This document shows positions 1 to 11,885 of a stretch of DNA of 64,000 nt, one piece after another; positions within the stretch are counted from its first letter, which is position 1; each line of letters opens with the position of its first letter. This DNA is from Capra hircus (Eukaryota > Chordata > Mammalia > Artiodactyla > Bovidae), in assembly GCF_001704415.2 (NCBI RefSeq), contig NC_030826.1, positions 60,035,362 to 60,099,361 of the forward strand, read 5' to 3'. Both the position numbers and the translations under genes were made by a program. A model generated the notes under the pieces. That model saw nothing but the letters and a program-made list of their open reading frames with translations, was not told the DNA's origin and did no database searches.

Positions 1-345
1 TATCTTTCCTTTTCTCCTTGGCCTTTTGTTTTTCTTTTCTTAACTATTCACAAGGCCTCCTAAGAAAATCATTTTGCCTTTTTGCATTTCTTCTTCTTGG
101 GGATGGTTTTGATCACCTCCTCCTGTACAATGTCACGAACCTCTGTCCATTGTTCTTCAGACACTCTATCAGATCTAATCCCTTGACAATTTGTCACTCC
201 CACTGTATGATCATAAGGGATTCGATTGTACCCAAATGGTCTAGTGATTTTCCCTACTTCTTTCAATTCAAGTCTGAATTTTGCAATAAGTAGTTCATGA
301 TCTGAGCCACAGTCAGCTCCCAGTCTTATTTTTACTGACTGATGC
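1..345 (-). mobile_element. BovB LINE internal ORF fragment, cut by window edge
   Basis: Read on the minus strand this is BovB coding sequence spanning the end of the endonuclease domain and the start of the linker to the reverse transcriptase. The endonuclease SDH motif (GSDHELLIAKF) is intact, followed by a stretch matching the same region of the large BovB copy at 49.9-50.2 kb. The frame stays open from about 330 to 69 but the copy has no start and lacks the RT. It continues beyond base 1, so its 3' extent is unknown. It is a dead fragment, not a host gene. Confidence 0.85.
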
Positions 346-350
346 CAAAC

Positions 351-450
351 ATGAAAGAAAAAAAAAGGAAGAAAGGAAGGGAGGGAGGGAAGCAAAGAGG
401 AAGGAAAGAAAAAGAGAAAGCAAATGAGGGAAAAGGGAAAGAGAGGGAAA
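351..450. repeat. Purine-rich (GA/GGAA) low-complexity tract
   Basis: About 100 bases almost entirely of A and G on the plus strand, with GGAAG and GGGA runs. It abuts the 5' side of the BovB fragment. Imperfect polypurine tract, no coding meaning. Confidence 0.8.
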
Positions 451-582
451 CCATAACGTTTTAAAGCAAAGAAAGTACAGCTAACAATTAAATGGAGGAG
501 ATAAAAAACAGAAGACCAGAAATACATGTTTAATCCAAACACAGACCACTAGGCCATTCACGTATAACTATTCTTAAAGTTC

Positions 583-656
583 GAAATACTCCATGGTGGG
601 CTACAGTCCTTGGGTCAAAAAGAGCTGGACACAACTGAGGTGACTCAGCACATACG
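583..656 (+). mobile_element. BovA SINE tail fragment
   Basis: Matches only the last third of the BovA unit: the segment around 'gggctacagtcc' followed by 'agctggacacaactgag'. The tRNA-like head is missing. Confidence 0.7.
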
Positions 657-2137
657 CAACTGAAATTTATAAGCAGGCCATCCAAAATAACTGATTAATT
701 GGCAATCTGTTAGATATCTTTAAAATCCTCTGAATTTTCTGAGGTACAAAAGATCATGTATTAATATCTCCTTATGGAATCCAAGTTCTGAAGGATGCAA
801 GCAATCTCTGACTTTATCCTCCATGCCTTGGGAACTGAAAATGACTAGATGAACAAGTAAGCCTTCAAAAGATCTGTTATTGACACATCTCAGTGAACTA
901 TATCTCATCAAGGTTTTACCCTCCTCCTATCTAGCTTTTTGGGGAAGAAGTAAGGTTTTGATTATTTCTCCTTAAGTTGCTCTCCTTAAGTTGTTGGGAA
1001 GTCACCAACATCTTATTCCCAGAAAATGGATAAAATATATCCAGCTCTTGGTATTTTTTTCCTAAATAAATTGAATTGTGGCTTTATTTGATTTACAAAA
1101 CTTTTTTAAGAAAAAAAAAAAGATAAATATACTGTAGCTACAAAACTAGTTTTTCTTTTTTAAAGATCAGAGGCAAATAGCCTCAGAATAACCCTGAATG
1201 TTCCTTTGATGATACATTCCCCAGGAAAATGTTTTTAAAGTAAATAATTGTATATGTATTTGGTTAGCACAAAAGCTTTACAGACAACCTTCTTGATGTG
1301 GTTGGAAACTGGAACCAGTTTCGAAAGCAACTGGACATTTTATGGCTGAGATAATTTTCTCCTCTGCTTTCTACTTTCAGAAATGGAATCTGTCGTGATA
1401 GAGAGAAGAGCCAGAGGTGTGAAATTCAACCAGGAATAAATATTATAAACTGCAGGTAGCCTGCACCCTTCTGAATGACTGTCCCTCAGATGCATGGTGT
1501 GTTTCTCTCTCTGGTTCCTCCTTCCACTCAGCTTCCTCTGCAAGCAGTCATAGGATGCAAGTCAGAAAATGCTTCACAACATTTCCGAAGATGTCGGTGA
1601 AAAATGGGTGGTATCTGTTTACTACTGTACTTTGATATTGACAGAACCTGGAAAGTCACTTTGGGTTGCTGGTGGCCTTTCTGTTTTGTTTTCATTCAAA
1701 ATTATTTCTTTCCAAACAAGGCAGAAGGAGATGAAAGAAAAGGCTATCCTAATAATGTTGCATTACGACGTTATACGATCATTGGAAGAAATATCTGAAT
1801 TGCTTGTGGGGAAGTGGAAATTGCACTCAATGACACTGAGGGGTTTACAAGGCCAGAAAGTTTCACTTCCTGTCCCATTCCAGCACAAGACAAGAGCCTG
1901 TGGACGAAGTTCAGCTTCTGCAAGGAGAGAGTCAATTTCAGGGACTGTGTGGACCTGGGCCTTGTCCAGGTTTTGGTCCTGCTTCCCGGCTTGAAAGCTC
2001 TCCAGGGTTTCTCCTTGTCTCGCAGTCACTTCACTGAACGTAAGAGTGCTGGGGTCGGCTTTCCCGCATAACCTCAGCACGCGTCTGCCCCTCCACCGCC
2101 CAGGCAGACCAGTCTCTCCCCCATCTTCTCACACTTC
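657..2137. other. No recognised feature
   Basis: No SINE, LINE 3' end or tandem repeat recognised. The open frames of 63-141 codons overlap on both strands, lack conserved-looking domains and look like chance. There is an A-run near 1,110-1,122. Confidence 0.5.
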
Positions 2138-2355
2138 TCCTTTGTTGCTATTTAGTCACCAAGTCTTGCCTGACTCTTTGCAACTGCATGGAGTGTGGGC
2201 CTCTGAGCTCCTCTGTCCATGGGATGTCGCAGGCAAGAATCCTGGAGCAGAGAGTCATTTCCTTCTTCTGGGGATCCTCTTGACCCAGGGATCAAACCTG
2301 CACCTTCTGCATTGCCAGGTAGATTCTTTCCAGTGAGCCACGAGAAAAGCCCCCT
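2138..2355 (-). mobile_element. Bov-tA SINE
   Basis: Antisense copy. It starts with the inverted BovA tail ('gtcaccaagtcttgcctgac') and ends with the inverted tRNA-like head ('gattctttccagtgagccac'). Moderately diverged. Confidence 0.85.
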
Positions 2356-2700
2356 CACCTTCCCTTACCTGGGTGTTTTAAGAAGAAAATTACACAGAGT
2401 TTGGTTGCCATCCATCCAGTGCACCCAGGAAATTATTTTAAAGCACTGCACACAGCTGACGCCTCATCACATTGCATGTGTAAATGACCTGGATAACACA
2501 GGGTGGAGAGGAAGGCTGCTCATCCACAGATGCAGCACGTGCATTGCTCGAGATGGATGAATTCCAGAGGCCACCGGGACAGCACCGCACCTAGAGCTCA
2601 TAACGCTTGCATTTGGCAAGTGGGTGGATTGCATGCTGTGTTCTTACCACAATGAAACAAATTAAAAAAAAAAAAACTACTTGAATAAAACACTAAAATA

Positions 2701-2900
2701 ATGGCTTCCCAGGTGGCTCAGTGGTAAAGTATCTGCCTGCAATACGGGACACTCAGGTTGGATCCCTGGGTCAGGAAGATCCCTTAGAGAAGAAATGGTA
2801 ACCCTCTCCAATATACCTGCCTGAAGAATTCCACGGACAGAGAAGCCTGGCAGGCTACAATCTGTGGAATCACAAACAGTCAGACATAACTACACATGCA
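2701..2900 (+). mobile_element. Bov-tA SINE
   Basis: Sense copy with tRNA-like head ('ggcttcccaggtggctcag') and BovA body. The pol III B box is degraded ('ggttggatccc'). A poly-A-rich stretch lies just upstream. Confidence 0.9.
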
Positions 2901-3708
2901 TGCTGACAACATAACAATATAAAACAGTAGCTAGCTTCTTGCTTACTACTTTTTCCTGGAAATGGAACCAAGCCCACATATATTTGCTCTGTTTCTTCAA
3001 TACACCATCTATTTGAAAGAGGGTTGTACAGAGTCTCAAAGAGCTTACTAAAGTAACTGACCCAGCCAGATATATAATTTGCAAAGCCAGGCCTGGCCCC
3101 TCAGTCTGTCTGAGGCCAGAGCTCAGGTTGAGGCTGAAATTTAATGTAGAAACTCAAATCACCTTGATGTTCACTGACTCTTTTTAGAGGCTAACAGCCT
3201 GTTTCGATTAGGACAAATTATAGAATGTCACAAGATAGAATTTCCATTTTATCCATGAAAAATCAAAGGATTTTTAAATTTAGGGTATTTCCCACCTTAA
3301 TTGCATCTGATTTTGATTGCTCCTTCATTCTGTCTTCACTTGGTTTAAGTATACTCATCCCTCACTGCAATGACATCTTATTAATTCAGACCTGGCTTGT
3401 CTGGAATCTGTGATAATTTGACTGAGACAGGATGGGTTTTACATTCACTTTCCTGTTATCTAAGAAGGAACTTTTGAAGAAAGTGAATTCTATTAACATG
3501 ACTTCCTGGGGTTTAATCTACTTAAGAAAATATAGCAATTCTCCAGAACCCAGTGGCTACAATTTGCATATAAATGATTCCTTTTCAAATATCTCTTATG
3601 AAGTGATCAAAGACAGCCCAGAAAAACTTGGCAGCCCTCAAACATTATTTCACGTTATCCTCCATAGTTCAAAGAACTCACAAAAATAAAAATTTACGAA
3701 CCCACCTT
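2901..3708. other. No recognised feature
   Basis: AT-rich sequence with no repeat I can name. Short open frames only. Confidence 0.5.
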
Positions 3709-3716
3709 TCATAATA

Positions 3717-3930
3717 CAGGGGCTTCCCAGGTGGCTCAGTGGTAAAGAATCCGCCTGCCAATGCAGGAGACACAGGTTCGATCCCTGGATCGGGAAGATC
3801 CTCGGGAGGAGGAAATGGCAACCCACTCCAGTGTTCTTGCCTGGAGAATCTCAGGGACAGAGGAGCCTGGAGGGCTACAGTCCACGGGGTTGCAAAGAGA
3901 TGGCCACAACTGAGCATGTCGACACACACA
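3717..3930 (+). mobile_element. Bov-tA SINE with 8-bp target-site duplication
   Basis: Complete copy flanked by 'tcataata' at 3,709-3,716 and 3,931-3,938. The pol III promoter elements look intact: an A box at 3,732-3,742 ('tggctcagtgg') and a B box at 3,775-3,784 ('ggttcgatcc'). The body carries few differences from the other copies, so this is one of the younger SINEs here. Confidence 0.92.
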
Positions 3931-3938
3931 TCATAATA

Positions 3939-4609
3939 TAAGCTGTTTATTCCCTCAATAATTTTCAACTGCTGAGAGCATTACAAACACGCTTGCTTTA
4001 CAAGCTGTTTTTTAAGCCTTGTTTTTAAGCCTTGCAGTTGGGTGTGCCTGGAGCCCTTGAAGGAGCCGTATATTGTTCAACAAGTTTGTTTGTTTTTCTG
4101 TTTTAACCTGAGCTTTGGACTGAGATACAAAGATTCTAATCTTGGGGCACTGCCTTTGAGACAGCTGGAGTTTGGGGAAATCATTTTGTCTCTGAAGCTA
4201 TTTCCAGTAAAAGATAAAATGACCAGCTTCCATGTGAGAGTGAAAAAGTAAATGATATGAAACAAAGGCTAGCACCCCATGCTGTGCCAGGCGCAGAGCT
4301 ACCACATGGCACGTGAGCGCTTCCTCCTGACCGTCCTTCCCTTACACACCTGCCGCCCGCTCCAGGAATCTGTGCACAGGAAAGGTGCTTTTAAAAGTGG
4401 CCACGGAGACGAGTGCAAACGGCCATGCCCACCTGCCCCCCGCTGCCGGCAGCCAGCATGGGGAATCCTGCCCATGACAAGGTCATGTGGAGAGACCTGA
4501 CAGGCAAGGCGAGTCAGGTCTCAAGGGGTCCTCTGCCTGAGCATCTTCCCCGAAACCAAAATCTGTCTGTTTGCTGTCTGCTATACCTTACTCTTCTGAC
4601 ATAACAGGG
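3939..4609. other. Mostly unassigned; possible old MIR remnant
   Basis: Around 4,100-4,230 the order 'gattctaatcttggggcactg', then 'gggaaatcatttt', then 'aaaagataaaatga' faintly resembles a decayed MIR SINE. The rest shows nothing recognisable. Confidence 0.3.
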
Positions 4610-5331
4610 GGCTATCCCCAACCACCTTTCTCTGGAAAGAGTTGATTTAGAGCTCCAGTTAACAGTCTCCTGCATATAAAAAGAATGTCTCAGTTTAAAT
4701 CCCTTTGATGGCTTTCTAACTTACCTGACCAGTCTGCCCTGACTTTTACAACTTGTGATTGTTTACAGCCCCCCAACCGCAAGAGGCATGAAGCTTAAAA
4801 CATCTTAAAGATATAGAGCCTTTTAGAGCTAAGAATTAGTTTGGTGAAGGATTCGACTGTTGAGTTAATGTTTGCCGCCAGGCATCCATATCCTTTATCT
4901 TTTAGGCACCTGAGAGGATATTAATCAATGTAATCGGGATGCAAAAATAGGAATATAGTAGTTTTGATGTTAGCAACACTAGACTTTTGAGTTAATGAAT
5001 TTTCTCTTTGTTATAAATCACTGTACTCCTCGTTCATTGTTATAAATTGTTGTGTCCTTGATATGTAAGAATGTAACTTTATTTAGTGCTTTCTGAGAGT
5101 GGTACCAGACTTTGGAAAGAACAACACTCTTAAGTTTTCTGGTTGACAGACCCTTATCAGAAAAGGGCCGTAAAGTGTTAATTGGCCTTCTGGCTGGAAG
5201 ATGATGTAAATCACCTAAGACTTGTGTATACAACTAGGAATGCAGAGAGAAAGCCTCGTCTCAGTAAGAGACAGGGCTGCTGACACTGCATAATTTTGTA
5301 TTATCCATTGATCTCTATGCACAATCAAAAG

Positions 5332-5357
5332 TATAAAGAGCCTTTCCAGACAATAAA
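5332..5357 (+). promoter_or_regulatory. TATA-like box and AATAAA signal in the LTR
   Basis: 'tataaa' at 5,332-5,337 is followed by 'aataaa' at 5,352-5,357. This compact spacing is seen in betaretrovirus-like LTRs where the poly-A signal lies near the U3/R border. Activity is not implied. Confidence 0.4.
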
Positions 5358-5398
5358 GGATGAGCCAGTCACTGGAAAGACTGGTTCCCCCGTGTCAA

Positions 5399-5452
5399 AT
5401 CTCTCTCTCTCTCTCTCCCTCTCCCTCTCCCTCTCCCTCCCTCTCCTTTTCA
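5399..5452. repeat. (TC)n / (CCCTCT)n microsatellite
   Basis: A run of TC dinucleotides passes into CCCTCT hexamers. It sits inside the probable LTR just downstream of the poly-A signal. Confidence 0.9.
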
Positions 5453-5880
5453 GGCTGAATTCCCATCTGGGGCGTGGAGATTCTCTGAGTCTACTTACTT
5501 GCCCTGGCTTCTAAGACCCACGTGAGAGGGAGCCCAAGGCGGGGCACCCTCCGCTATTCAAGTGGGCGCCAGTGGCCTAACATAGACGGTGCAAGTTCCT
5601 TGTCTTGGAACTTTATTGGTTTTCCACGTAAACCAAGTTATTCAGCATCTTTTCTCCACTAAATTTTCCTACTACACTATTCTTTCCTAACCTCTCTTTA
5701 TATTTCTAAATAAGTAAGTTTTTCCTAGCCACGCTGTCCACCCTTCGAATTCCCTGGATCCACCGGGGCTGGACCCCGGCACCCTGCCCCAAATCACATG
5801 CCCTTACCCCTCTCCCCACCCAGAACCAAGTCTCAAGAGTAGAATTCAGAAGGCTCAGAAGGGTCTTAGAGTTTTAGACA

Positions 5881-6004
5881 GAGAGCAAATCATAGGCTAA
5901 GACTGACACATAGCAACTGAAAATAATAATCGAGGCCTGGAAGAGAGCAAATCATAGGCTAAGACTGACACATAGCAACTGAAAATAATAATCGAGGCCT
6001 GGAA
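5881..6004 (+). repeat. Perfect 62-bp tandem duplication (two copies)
   Basis: Copy 1 is 5,881-5,942 and copy 2 is 5,943-6,004. By eye the copies are identical over all 62 bases, and the next three bases (gag) repeat again. The unit matches no mobile element I recognise. Zero divergence points to a recent event. Confidence 0.97.
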
Positions 6005-7696
6005 GAGTGCCCGTGAAAGGGGCCCTACTGCTTAAAGCTCAGGCTCCGTGCAGCACTGAAAAATGAAGAAGAGGGAAACAAAGCCCCACCAGGAAAAGAA
6101 TGATTGCATTTGCTGTCTGGTACTTTCCTCTGGACCCTGGGCTGGTTATGATGTGAACAACTCATCAGAAACACTTTCTGAGTCAACAGATCTGAGGGCC
6201 ACTGGGCCAGCAGCTGTTTTAAGCAAATACTTTCAGAATCTGCCAAGGGCTCTCAATGCCATTATCCTCAGGACGTGTTTCACGGCTGCCAGAGTCAGGA
6301 TGAAGTCTGTGGGTAAAGACGTAAGCTTGCAGTTGTGCTCTGCGCTGGGGGAAGAGCTGATCGTGATGGGATGAAATGGGAAGAGCATCTTTTCCTGTCA
6401 GTTTGCACAGAAGTACCAAGCTGAAGCAGACACACCGCCCCCTCCCTGGGGCAACTCTGGCCAGTAGAGAGGAGAGAGGGGTGGCACCCAGCAATCATAT
6501 GCATACAGGGTTTCACTCCCTTGAGCCCTTGCGATCACCATGGTAACACGGCGGTGAGCCGCGTCATCAGCTCCATCGCTCCCCCTCCTCATTATCATCG
6601 TGTCCTCCTTGACCTACAGGAAGGAGGCTGAGGAGTTGGAGGCAGTAAGCGATTCACCCGGACCCCGGAAGCCACGGGCTCATCCCACATGAGCCACTGT
6701 GCAAACACCCCCAGTGCGGAGAAGGCCGCTTTGGCATTTGAACTCACTTCTGTCGGCTACCTATGTGTCTCTGAGTACATTACACCCTCATCATTTCTTC
6801 CTGAGAAATAAGAGGACTGAGTGAGGTGCTTCACCCAGGGAAGATCCTTTCCACTTAGGCTTCCTCCCACGAGCTGTCTCTTCTCTTCCAACTGAGGAGA
6901 ATCTGCTCAGAAACAAGCATTGATGGCATTGCTGGTGGTATTTGGTGGTATTGCTGCCAACTCCAGAAGTTGGGAGGACCAGTCTTCCTCTTTAAAACAC
7001 TCAAGGAAAGAAAGAAAAGAGGCTGCATAAACAGCTCTGATTTTCCTATCTCTCGCTGCACTTCTGAACTTCACCACTGAAGCAAAGCCCACTAGCCAGC
7101 ACAGTCTGAAACGGCTTTCTGATCTCTGATCCAGTACAAACACAGGAACTAAATTCTATTTCCAACCAATCAATCCAGGTCCTCTGAGAAGGAAAAGCAT
7201 TTTCCTGGACTGACAGATGAACTCAAATCAGAAGAGAATGGTTTACATTCACAGGTGGGCCAAGGAATTCACAAACCACAAGATAGGAGCAGAAGGCCTA
7301 CCTTAGACTCCCCCTGACACTGCTCTCAAGGCAGGAGAGAAACCCACAGGGCAAGGTGCTTAGAGTGATCTGAAGATGCCGTTCGTAGAGGCCTGAGTAC
7401 CTACTGGAACCCTGAAACAGAAACATCAGGATCTCAGGAAACATAATTCATCAAACCCATTTTTATCTGTAAAAAGCCCTTTCTGGAGGTCTGCCATAAA
7501 ATCAACAAATTCATGTCACTTGGGAACTATTAGTCTAACAAAATATCAGCAATCCAGAATGAATTGGGAAAGATATTTGGCAGAAAATAGAAATATCTCC
7601 AGACTAATGTGTGGGGTTGTGGGTGCAGGGAGGGAAGGAAGATTCCCTTGGAATTTAGTAGGACCATGGATACCAAAATGGATATACTGCTTAGCT
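6005..7696. other. No recognised feature
   Basis: Single-copy-looking sequence. A weak antisense MIR-like stretch may lie near 6,610-6,840 but I would not defend it. The open frames on both strands are short and overlapping. Confidence 0.45.
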
Positions 7697-7745
7697 CTGT
7701 GTGTGTGTGTGCGCACGCGTGTGTGTGCACGTGTGCGTGTGTGTG
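7697..7745. repeat. (TG)n microsatellite with CG interruptions
   Basis: Alternating purine-pyrimidine tract of TG with internal 'gcgcacgcgtg', about 49 bases. Strict alternation with CG steps is the classic Z-DNA-prone pattern. Confidence 0.92.
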
Positions 7746-7915
7746 AAAACCAAAGTGTTACCTAATGATTGCAGCAAAATCTGGAAGTATAAATATCAAA
7801 ACAAAAACAACATGAAACAACCTGTAGCTCTATTAACGTAGAGATCACCACCAGCGACATCTTGGCACGTATCTTTCCAGATAGCTTCATATGCATGGCT
7901 AGGTGTGTGGTTTAC

Positions 7916-8143
7916 TGCTCTCGTGTGTGCTGAGTCACTTCAGTCATGTCTGACTCTTTGCAACACCATGGACTGTAGCCCACCAGGATCCTTGGACCGT
8001 GGGATTCTCCAGGTAAGAACACTGGAGTGGGTGTGCATGCCCTCCTCCAGGGGATCTTCCTCACCCAGCGATCAAACCCACCTCTCTTGCACCTCCTGCA
8101 TTGGCAGGTGGGTTCTTTACCACTAGCACCACCTGGGAAGCCC
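7916..8143 (-). mobile_element. Bov-tA SINE
   Basis: Antisense full-length copy from 'gagtcacttcagtcatgtct' to the inverted head ending 'cacctgggaagccctg'. It is followed after a few bases by an antisense BovB 3' end. Confidence 0.92.
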
Positions 8144-8157
8144 TGTTTATTGCTCTC

Positions 8158-8800
8158 AGTTCAGTTCAGTTCAGTCGCTCAGTCGTGTCCGACTCTGCGA
8201 CCCCATGAATCGCAGCATGCCAGGCCTCCCTGTCCATCACCAACTCCCAGAGTTCACTCAGACTCATGTCCATCAAGTCCGTGATGCCATCCAGCCATCT
8301 CATCCTCTGTCGTTCCCTTCTCCTCCTGACCCCATTCCCTTCCAGCATCAGAGTCTTTTCCAATGAGTCAACTCTTCGCATGAGGTGGCCAGAGTATTGG
8401 AGTTTCAGCTTCAGCATCAGTCCTTCCAAAGAACACCCAGGGCTGATCTCCTTCAGAATGGACTGGTTGGATCTCCTTGCAGTCAAAAGGACTCTCAAGA
8501 GTCTTCTCCAACACCACAGTTCAAAAGCATCAATTCTTCAGTGCTTGGCCTTCTTCATAGTCCAACTCTCACATCCATACATGACCGCAGGAAAAACCAT
8601 AGCCTTGACTAGACGGACGTTAGTCAGCAAAGTAATGTCTCTGCTTTTGAATATGCTTTCTAGGTTGATCATAGCTTTACTTCCAAGGAATAAGCGTCTT
8701 TTAATTTCATGGCTGCAGTCACCATCTGCAGTGATTTTGGAGCCCCCAAAAATAAAGTCTGACACTGTTTCCACTGTTTCCCCATCTATTTCCCATAGGT
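8158..8800 (-). mobile_element. BovB LINE 3' portion
   Basis: Antisense BovB from its 3' terminus ('cagttcagttcagttcag') back into the C-terminal coding region. The minus-strand frame gives 'MRWLDGITDLMDMSLSELWE', the C-terminus of the BovB protein, and a second frame gives 'SKITADGDCSHEIKRRL'. A frameshift between about 8,500 and 8,538 separates them. The 200-codon plus-strand frame over this region is only the antisense shadow. Confidence 0.93.
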
Positions 8801-9346
8801 CACTGTATTTGTTTTACAAAACTGGAATCATAATGTATCAACTTCTTTTAGAAAATTTGAGTAAATGAAAAGGAAAATGTTTTATTAATAAATCATCTAG
8901 TTCTCCAACACTTAAATCATCTAGATACTCCCATACCTCTTTCCTCTGATATTATTGATGCACATTTATACATTAAATAGAATTCTTTTATAAACATCAC
9001 AATTGTATAGAAGATATTCTGCTACCTGATTTTCTCATTATCTCTCATACTTCAAACAATATGGGTATGCATGCTTACTGCTGCTAATCTCCTAGTCCAT
9101 CCTAGAATAGTCTCTGTATTTCTGGAAAAGGAATTTTGAGCTCAGAACGTATGTGATTTATCCTCTCTGAATCACAGCAGGAGAGGAGCCATTGCTTATA
9201 ACCCAGTCGGTGCTGAGCCTCACTGTACATTCTTACTGCTGTCATTTTCATGGAAGATAAATGTTATGCTTAGTGTTTATTAAATAAAATTCTCCTTGAA
9301 AAACACCTGTGTTCATACATTTACCAAATAGCTTCAGAACTTGACT
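8801..9346. other. No recognised feature
   Basis: AT-rich, no repeat recognised. Confidence 0.5.
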
Positions 9347-9530
9347 GTGCGCCAGGCACTGTTGTAAGTAGGTAATAGCTATTCCTTTAATTCTCTTAAC
9401 AACTCTATAAGATAGATGCGATTACCATCACTCCCATTTCATAGATGGGAAAACTGGGGCATGAAGGAATGAATTAACCAGGAGCAAGAGAGCTTGAAGT
9501 CAGACCAGGCAGTTGACCTCTGGCATCAAC
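9347..9530 (-). mobile_element. MIR SINE (ancient mammalian)
   Basis: Antisense MIR landmarks in order: 'gccaggcactgtt', 'ttctcttaacaactctat', 'catttcatagatggg', 'gaaaactggggc'. Strongly diverged, as expected for a pre-placental-radiation SINE. Confidence 0.75.
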
Positions 9531-11874
9531 TTTTGCACTTTGGCACCTGGGCTCTCTCCCAGGCACCTTCCTACAAGCGAGATCCCCTCACAAATCTGCT
9601 TCTCTCGGAGCCAATAAGGCACTTTCTAAGTACTTCCAGCACATTTTCCTTATAGGATGGCAATTCCCTGTGACTGTAAGGCCGCAAGGGAGGCTTGGAA
9701 AATAAGGAGGGTGCAAAAACCATTCAAGCGACTCTGATTGGCTGACAAAACAATGACCCACCGCCTGGGACTCGGCTCATCCCTGAGGCAGCAGTAGAAC
9801 GCAGGGTCCTGTCTGCAAACGAGAAGCGGTGGTAACAACAGCTGTCTAAAGGGGCCTGCCCCCCAGCCCCCCATGCCCAGTGTCAGCAGCTGCCGGTGGA
9901 GGTCTTCCGCGACCTGGACCACGGTCATAGCAACCGGGGGCCGTGATGCCACTCGTAAATGGAAGTCTCTCTTCCAAGTAACAGAGTCTGCAGTTCAAGA
10001 GGAACAGATCAGAGTCCTGGTTCCAGTTTCGGAATTCATGAAAGTGAGACTCGCCTTTCAGCGTCAGCCAGTTCCATTCTGTCTCCGGGTGGAGGAGCCG
10101 GGCTCTCCTAGCATGGGCAGGGCCTGAGAAAGGGCAGACCCAGAAATGCATCCGATGGTGAACACCCAGCTACTGCAGCCCGTGGGGCACGCACCACAGA
10201 TGAGGCCTACACCCACCGTCCGGGAATGGGCCCTAACCGGTGCCCGAGGCGAAAGATGCAACAAGCTCAGAATTTATGAATTTACGCAGACAGCTCATGG
10301 ATGATCGTCAAAAGGCTTAAGTTGAGAAATCTAAACTGGCCAGGGCAGGAGACACAGGTCCAAGTTTTGGATCCTTGTTGGACAGGAGGAAGGAAGGGGA
10401 AGAGAATTCAGAACAGGGACAGCATCTCAAGTTCAAAAACAGGTAGGTAGATGCCGTTGTGTACACCTGGAGCTCTGTGCCTCTCACCCCCGCCAGCCAA
10501 GAGCCAGTGACGGCAGACGTGGGCTGAGACGGAGAACAGCCTTCTCCCTGGAGACTCATCACAGTCCACACTCAAGGCCTGTCGCACATATTTATTTGCT
10601 GAGGCTTCTGTGGGCTAAAAAGCTGAGTGATTTATCCAGATGACTCAGCTTTTCAAAGCTGTGAGCTGGAAATCGCTCCCATGGTCTTTCCATTTGCACC
10701 CTCGCCAGCTCAGTTCTATAGAAACCCCGAGCGCACAAACTTATTTGGTTCTGCAAGTTGTAATTCCATGCTCAAAGTGCCCCCACCAAAAAAAAAAAAA
10801 AAAACTGTTTTCTGCGTTTTGGGCCAGTGTGAAATTAGAGCCAACCAAATGAACGAAAGGAGGTGTTCTTACTCCGGGCATAGGTTATTCCGGCTGTGAA
10901 GTAACTAAAGAAACAAGGATGGCAGCAGGATTTCTGTCCCTGAGCTGGGACTCAGCTCAGACCTCACACATGCCCTCCCATGCACAGGCTCCCCGCATGC
11001 ACAGAGGCATAAACGCTCTGGCTCATTTAAGCCAGCAGGGAAGCTCGTCTTCAGAGCAGCACCCACCCTTCCATACCTCATTGCTAACCTGTAAAGGATC
11101 AGAATATGTTTCTTATTGGAAAACAAAAAAAAGAAATTAAAGAAATAAATCCACAGAAACGTCTCCAGTGATTGAAAACAGAAGCTGGCCATTAAGACAG
11201 TCTCATTGGAAAAAAAAAAAAAAAAAACCCTAATGGAAAGTGAAATGAAATGGAACTCCACCAGTGCTTTATCGACTGCATGTAGAGACACCACACCCAG
11301 CACATTTTATCAAAGGAATGACAGACATGCTGGACTGCTAATGACCTACAGGCTTCCCTTCTAAGTTTATATCCCTCCTGGGATGAAGGCTGAACAAGGA
11401 ATATGCCAGCGATGGAGAGCATGCCAGGGAGGAAGGTGGGTGAGCAGGGTCTCAGAAAACAATGGACCTCTCTTTCTTCATCTCTGAGTTGCAATCACTC
11501 AGCGGAGCCAGAAAACCGTATGCCTTCCTGGAGTGGGGCTGCTGTCTGACTGGCAAGGTGACATTCCAGCCATGGAATCAGTCTGATAGCATCTGCCCTG
11601 CACTTGGCTTTGTTTCTGTTTGTTTGTTTGCTTCCATTACTTTGTCTCCACTTTTTTAAAGAGATCGAGAAGGAAAAAAAGCCACAAAAATCTAGGTTAG
11701 TCTCGTGGTAGACACACACAACTTATTTTTAATTTTATTTGGTTTCTACGGTTTGAATACTAAACTTGATTTCAGAGAATCCTACAAGAAGTATTCACAA
11801 AGTCATTGATTCATTTATTCATCTTCTCTCTCGCGCCCTATTTCTCTCTCTCTCTCCCCTAAATACACAGAGCT
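9531..11874. other. No gene recognised; A-tracts only
   Basis: A GC-moderate interval with no SINE or LINE I can name. A-runs lie at about 10,789-10,804 and 11,211-11,227, and a short TC tract at 11,827-11,858. Overlapping frames of up to 132 codons on both strands show no domain. Confidence 0.5.
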
Positions 11875-11885
11875 AAGCAGAATTT

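Larger units (their letters stand above)
4610..5781 (+). mobile_element. Probable solo LTR of a ruminant endogenous retrovirus (BTLTR1-like)
   Basis: About 1.2 kb of sequence organised like a retroviral LTR. It has a long AT-rich U3-like part, a TATA-like box, a close AATAAA signal, a pyrimidine-rich tract, a GC-rich downstream part with 'gggcgccagtggcc', and a terminus 'ctggaccccggca' ending in CA at 5,781. It resembles ruminant ERV2/BTLTR1 LTRs from memory. No gag, pol or env sequence adjoins it, so it would be a solo LTR. I could not fix the 5' end or find a flanking duplication, so the left boundary is approximate. Confidence 0.6.

Noticed and set aside
7697..7745. Regular short repeats as a possible CRISPR or satellite array
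   Set aside because: Simple TG microsatellite. No array of repeats with unique spacers exists anywhere in the window, and the DNA is mammalian.
8266..8868. 200-codon plus-strand open frame
   Set aside because: It is the antisense shadow of the BovB C-terminal coding region at 8,158-8,800. The same shadow recurs at 17,621-18,193 (minus) and 51,356-51,835 (minus).
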